A stretch of DNA of 7,987 bases from Gemmatimonadota bacterium (GTDB lineage Bacteria; Gemmatimonadota; Gemmatimonadetes; Gemmatimonadales; Gemmatimonadaceae), in NCBI GenBank assembly GCA_029884515.1, contig JAOUHR010000070.1:1-7987 (forward strand), read 5' to 3'. Position numbers and translations under genes: made by a program. This document shows positions 6,776 through 7,987 of this stretch, piece after piece. The number at the start of each line of letters is the position of its first letter. Positions within the stretch are counted from its first letter, which is position 1. The notes beneath the pieces were generated by a model. The model saw nothing but the letters and a program-made list of their open reading frames with translations, had not been told where the DNA came from and ran no database searches.

Positions 6776-7987
6776 CAGGGCGTCCTGGGAGTCGTGGACG
6801 AGGGCCGGTAGGTCTGCCGGTCGTAGTCGAGCTTGATCTCCGGCTGGGCCTTGAGCGAGATGAAGAATGTAAAGGCGAAGTTGCCGTTCGGCGCCTGCGT
6901 GAAGCCGAAGATCGCGCGCCAGTCGTGCAACTCACGCTGGAGCGTCACGACCTGGCTCGCGAATTCCTCACGCTCCACATCGTAGTTCGTGCTCCACGAC
7001 GCGGCCCATTTCGGCGTGAGGTTGAAGCTCGTGCGCACGCCGACGGAGGTCGTGGGCGCGATGCGGAAGAAGGTGCCGCCGGCGGTCGCGGGCCCCGAGT
7101 TGATCTCGGTGGGCGCGTTCTGCTCGGCATTACGCACGCAGAAGTCATAGTTGGGGAGCCCGAGGAGGCCCTGACAGAGCACGGTGGGATCGTAGTCCAC
7201 GATGCGGCCTCCCACCGGCGGGCGCTGTCGCTGCGAACTCACCGTGAACGACGCCTGGAATCCCGTGCCCGTCGGGATCTCCTGCACGGCGGCCCGCGAC
7301 CGCGTGCCCGTCACGGCGCCCATGCCGCTCATGGCATCCCGGCCGGAAACGAGGCCGCCACCGGACTGCTCCGGCAGGGCCGGGTCGGCCCCCGGTTGCG
7401 CGTCGGCGGCCGGCGGTTCGATGCCGAAGAGCCGGCCCAGGCTGCGCACGATGAACGACCGGTTGTTGAGCGAGAAGGAGGCGCGCACCGACTCGCGGTA
7501 CGGCTTGAAGACCGCGGTGTCGCTCAGCACGCTGCCCTGGAAGAGCGAGTAGTCCACGCCCAGGTCGAAGCCCGGCAGCAGGTCCGAGCGGAAGGTGTAC
7601 CCGAACCGGTCCGTGGCGAACCCTGACGTCCCTGTCTTCGCCTTGCGCTCGAAATCGTAGGAGAGCGAGGTGAACTGGAGCGAGGCGAGCCGGATCTTCT
7701 TCCCCTCCGCGTCCGCGGAATCGCCGGGGCTCCGCATCTTGGCCTCGACGTTCATCGCGAGCCCGAGGCTCACGCGGTTCTGCGCGAGCGACCCGAGGTA
7801 TCCATTCTGGCGCTTGCCGAGCGCGGCGAGGAACTCGCTGCTCACCGAGGCGGCGGGCGAGTACTGGTAGGATATCGTCGGCGAGATCGAGTGCCGGATG
7901 CGCTGGATGCGGCCGAACCCGGGGTAGAGATGGAAGAGCGTCGGCGAGACGCCGAGGCCATACGAGAGGCGCTTGGTCTGGCTCACC
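6775..7987 (-). CDS. LptD-like outer-membrane beta-barrel protein, C-terminal part
   Basis: The frame is open from the window edge (7987) to a TGA at 6777-6775, giving 403 visible residues; the N-terminus lies outside, and the GTG at 7986 is probably just an internal valine. The sequence is a run of alternating hydrophobic and polar beta-strands rich in aromatics (ISPTISYQYSP, LASLQFTSLSYDFE, SFNLTPKWAASWSTNYDVE, WRAIFGFTQAPNGNFAFTFF). It ends in KLDYDRQTYRP followed by a short Ser/Thr/Pro tail. The NLTPKW...REFHDW-type ending (here RELHDW, 351-356) resembles LptD-like LPS-assembly proteins of non-proteobacterial Gram-negatives, which insert lipopolysaccharide into the outer leaflet; this rests on recalled family pattern. 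A low-complexity stretch at visible residues 190-235 looks like a long loop, and Cys271 and Cys283 could form a local disulfide. The stop codon overlaps the hutH start. The outer-membrane barrel is solid; the LptD assignment is moderate. Confidence 0.75.
   Translation of the reverse strand, partial: VSQTKRLSYGLGVSPTLFHLYPGFGRIQRIRHSISPTISYQYSPAASVSSEFLAALGKRQNGYLGSLAQNRVSLGLAMNVEAKMRSPGDSADAEGKKIRLASLQFTSLSYDFERKAKTGTSGFATDRFGYTFRSDLLPGFDLGVDYSLFQGSVLSDTAVFKPYRESVRASFSLNNRSFIVRSLGRLFGIEPPAADAQPGADPALPEQSGGGLVSGRDAMSGMGAVTGTRSRAAVQEIPTGTGFQASFTVSSQRQRPPVGGRIVDYDPTVLCQGLLGLPNYDFCVRNAEQNAPTEINSGPATAGGTFFRIAPTTSVGVRTSFNLTPKWAASWSTNYDVEREEFASQVVTLQRELHDWRAIFGFTQAPNGNFAFTFFISLKAQPEIKLDYDRQTYRPSSTTPRTP
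6783..6786 (-). promoter_or_regulatory. Shine-Dalgarno of hutH
   Basis: AGGA on the coding strand lies seven bases before the hutH ATG, inside the last codons of the LptD-like gene. It supports the ATG at 6775 and shows that hutH uses ordinary initiation, unlike hutU and the radical SAM gene, which have CT-rich leaders. Confidence 0.6.

Noticed and set aside
4745..6811. Very long plus-strand open frame (688 codons) opposite hutH and hutU
   Set aside because: Antisense shadow of GC-rich coding DNA: the opposite strand encodes HutH and HutU with intact catalytic motifs, while this product is an Arg/His/Ala/Glu-rich mixture without recognisable domains.

Overview
The window is very GC-rich, densely coding bacterial DNA. 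All six genes I can support lie on the minus strand, so transcription runs from the high-coordinate end to the low. A Gram-negative organism is indicated by an outer-membrane beta-barrel protein of the LptD type. The combination of extreme third-position GC, this divergent LptD-like protein, the TPR protein style and the pyrimidine-rich leaders suggests Gemmatimonadota or a similar phylum. That placement is an inference and no marker gene here proves it.

Layout in transcription order. (1) 7987-6775: C-terminal part of an LptD-like outer-membrane protein, cut by the window edge. (2) 6775-5258: hutH, histidine ammonia-lyase, whose ATG overlaps the preceding stop codon. (3) A 142-bp spacer (5116-5257) with tandem and inverted repeats. 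(4) 5115-3436: hutU, urocanate hydratase. (5) A 136-bp spacer (3300-3435) with the same architecture as the first. (6) 3299-2325: a radical SAM protein of unknown role. (7) 2325-1003: hutI, imidazolonepropionase, whose ATG overlaps the radical SAM stop codon. (8) A plain 77-bp gap. (9) 925-1: N-terminal part of a TPR-repeat protein, cut by the window edge.

HutH, HutU and HutI are the first three consecutive steps of histidine degradation: histidine to urocanate, to imidazolonepropionate, to N-formimino-glutamate. The key catalytic motifs of all three are intact. No fourth-step enzyme (HutG or HutF), transporter or HutC regulator lies in the window. The unexpected member is the radical SAM protein between hutU and hutI, apparently translationally coupled to hutI.

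The most interesting non-coding signal is that the two spacers flanking hutU share one plan. Each has a purine-rich arm just after the upstream stop, then about 76-80 nt, then a near-identical 19-nt motif (GCCGYTACCTTACAYCTCC on the coding strand). That motif runs into a pyrimidine-rich arm complementary to the first arm and is followed by a start codon without a Shine-Dalgarno sequence. This could be a promoter/leader module, a structured intercistronic element or a dispersed repeat. I saw no RNA genes, CRISPR arrays or insertion sequences.
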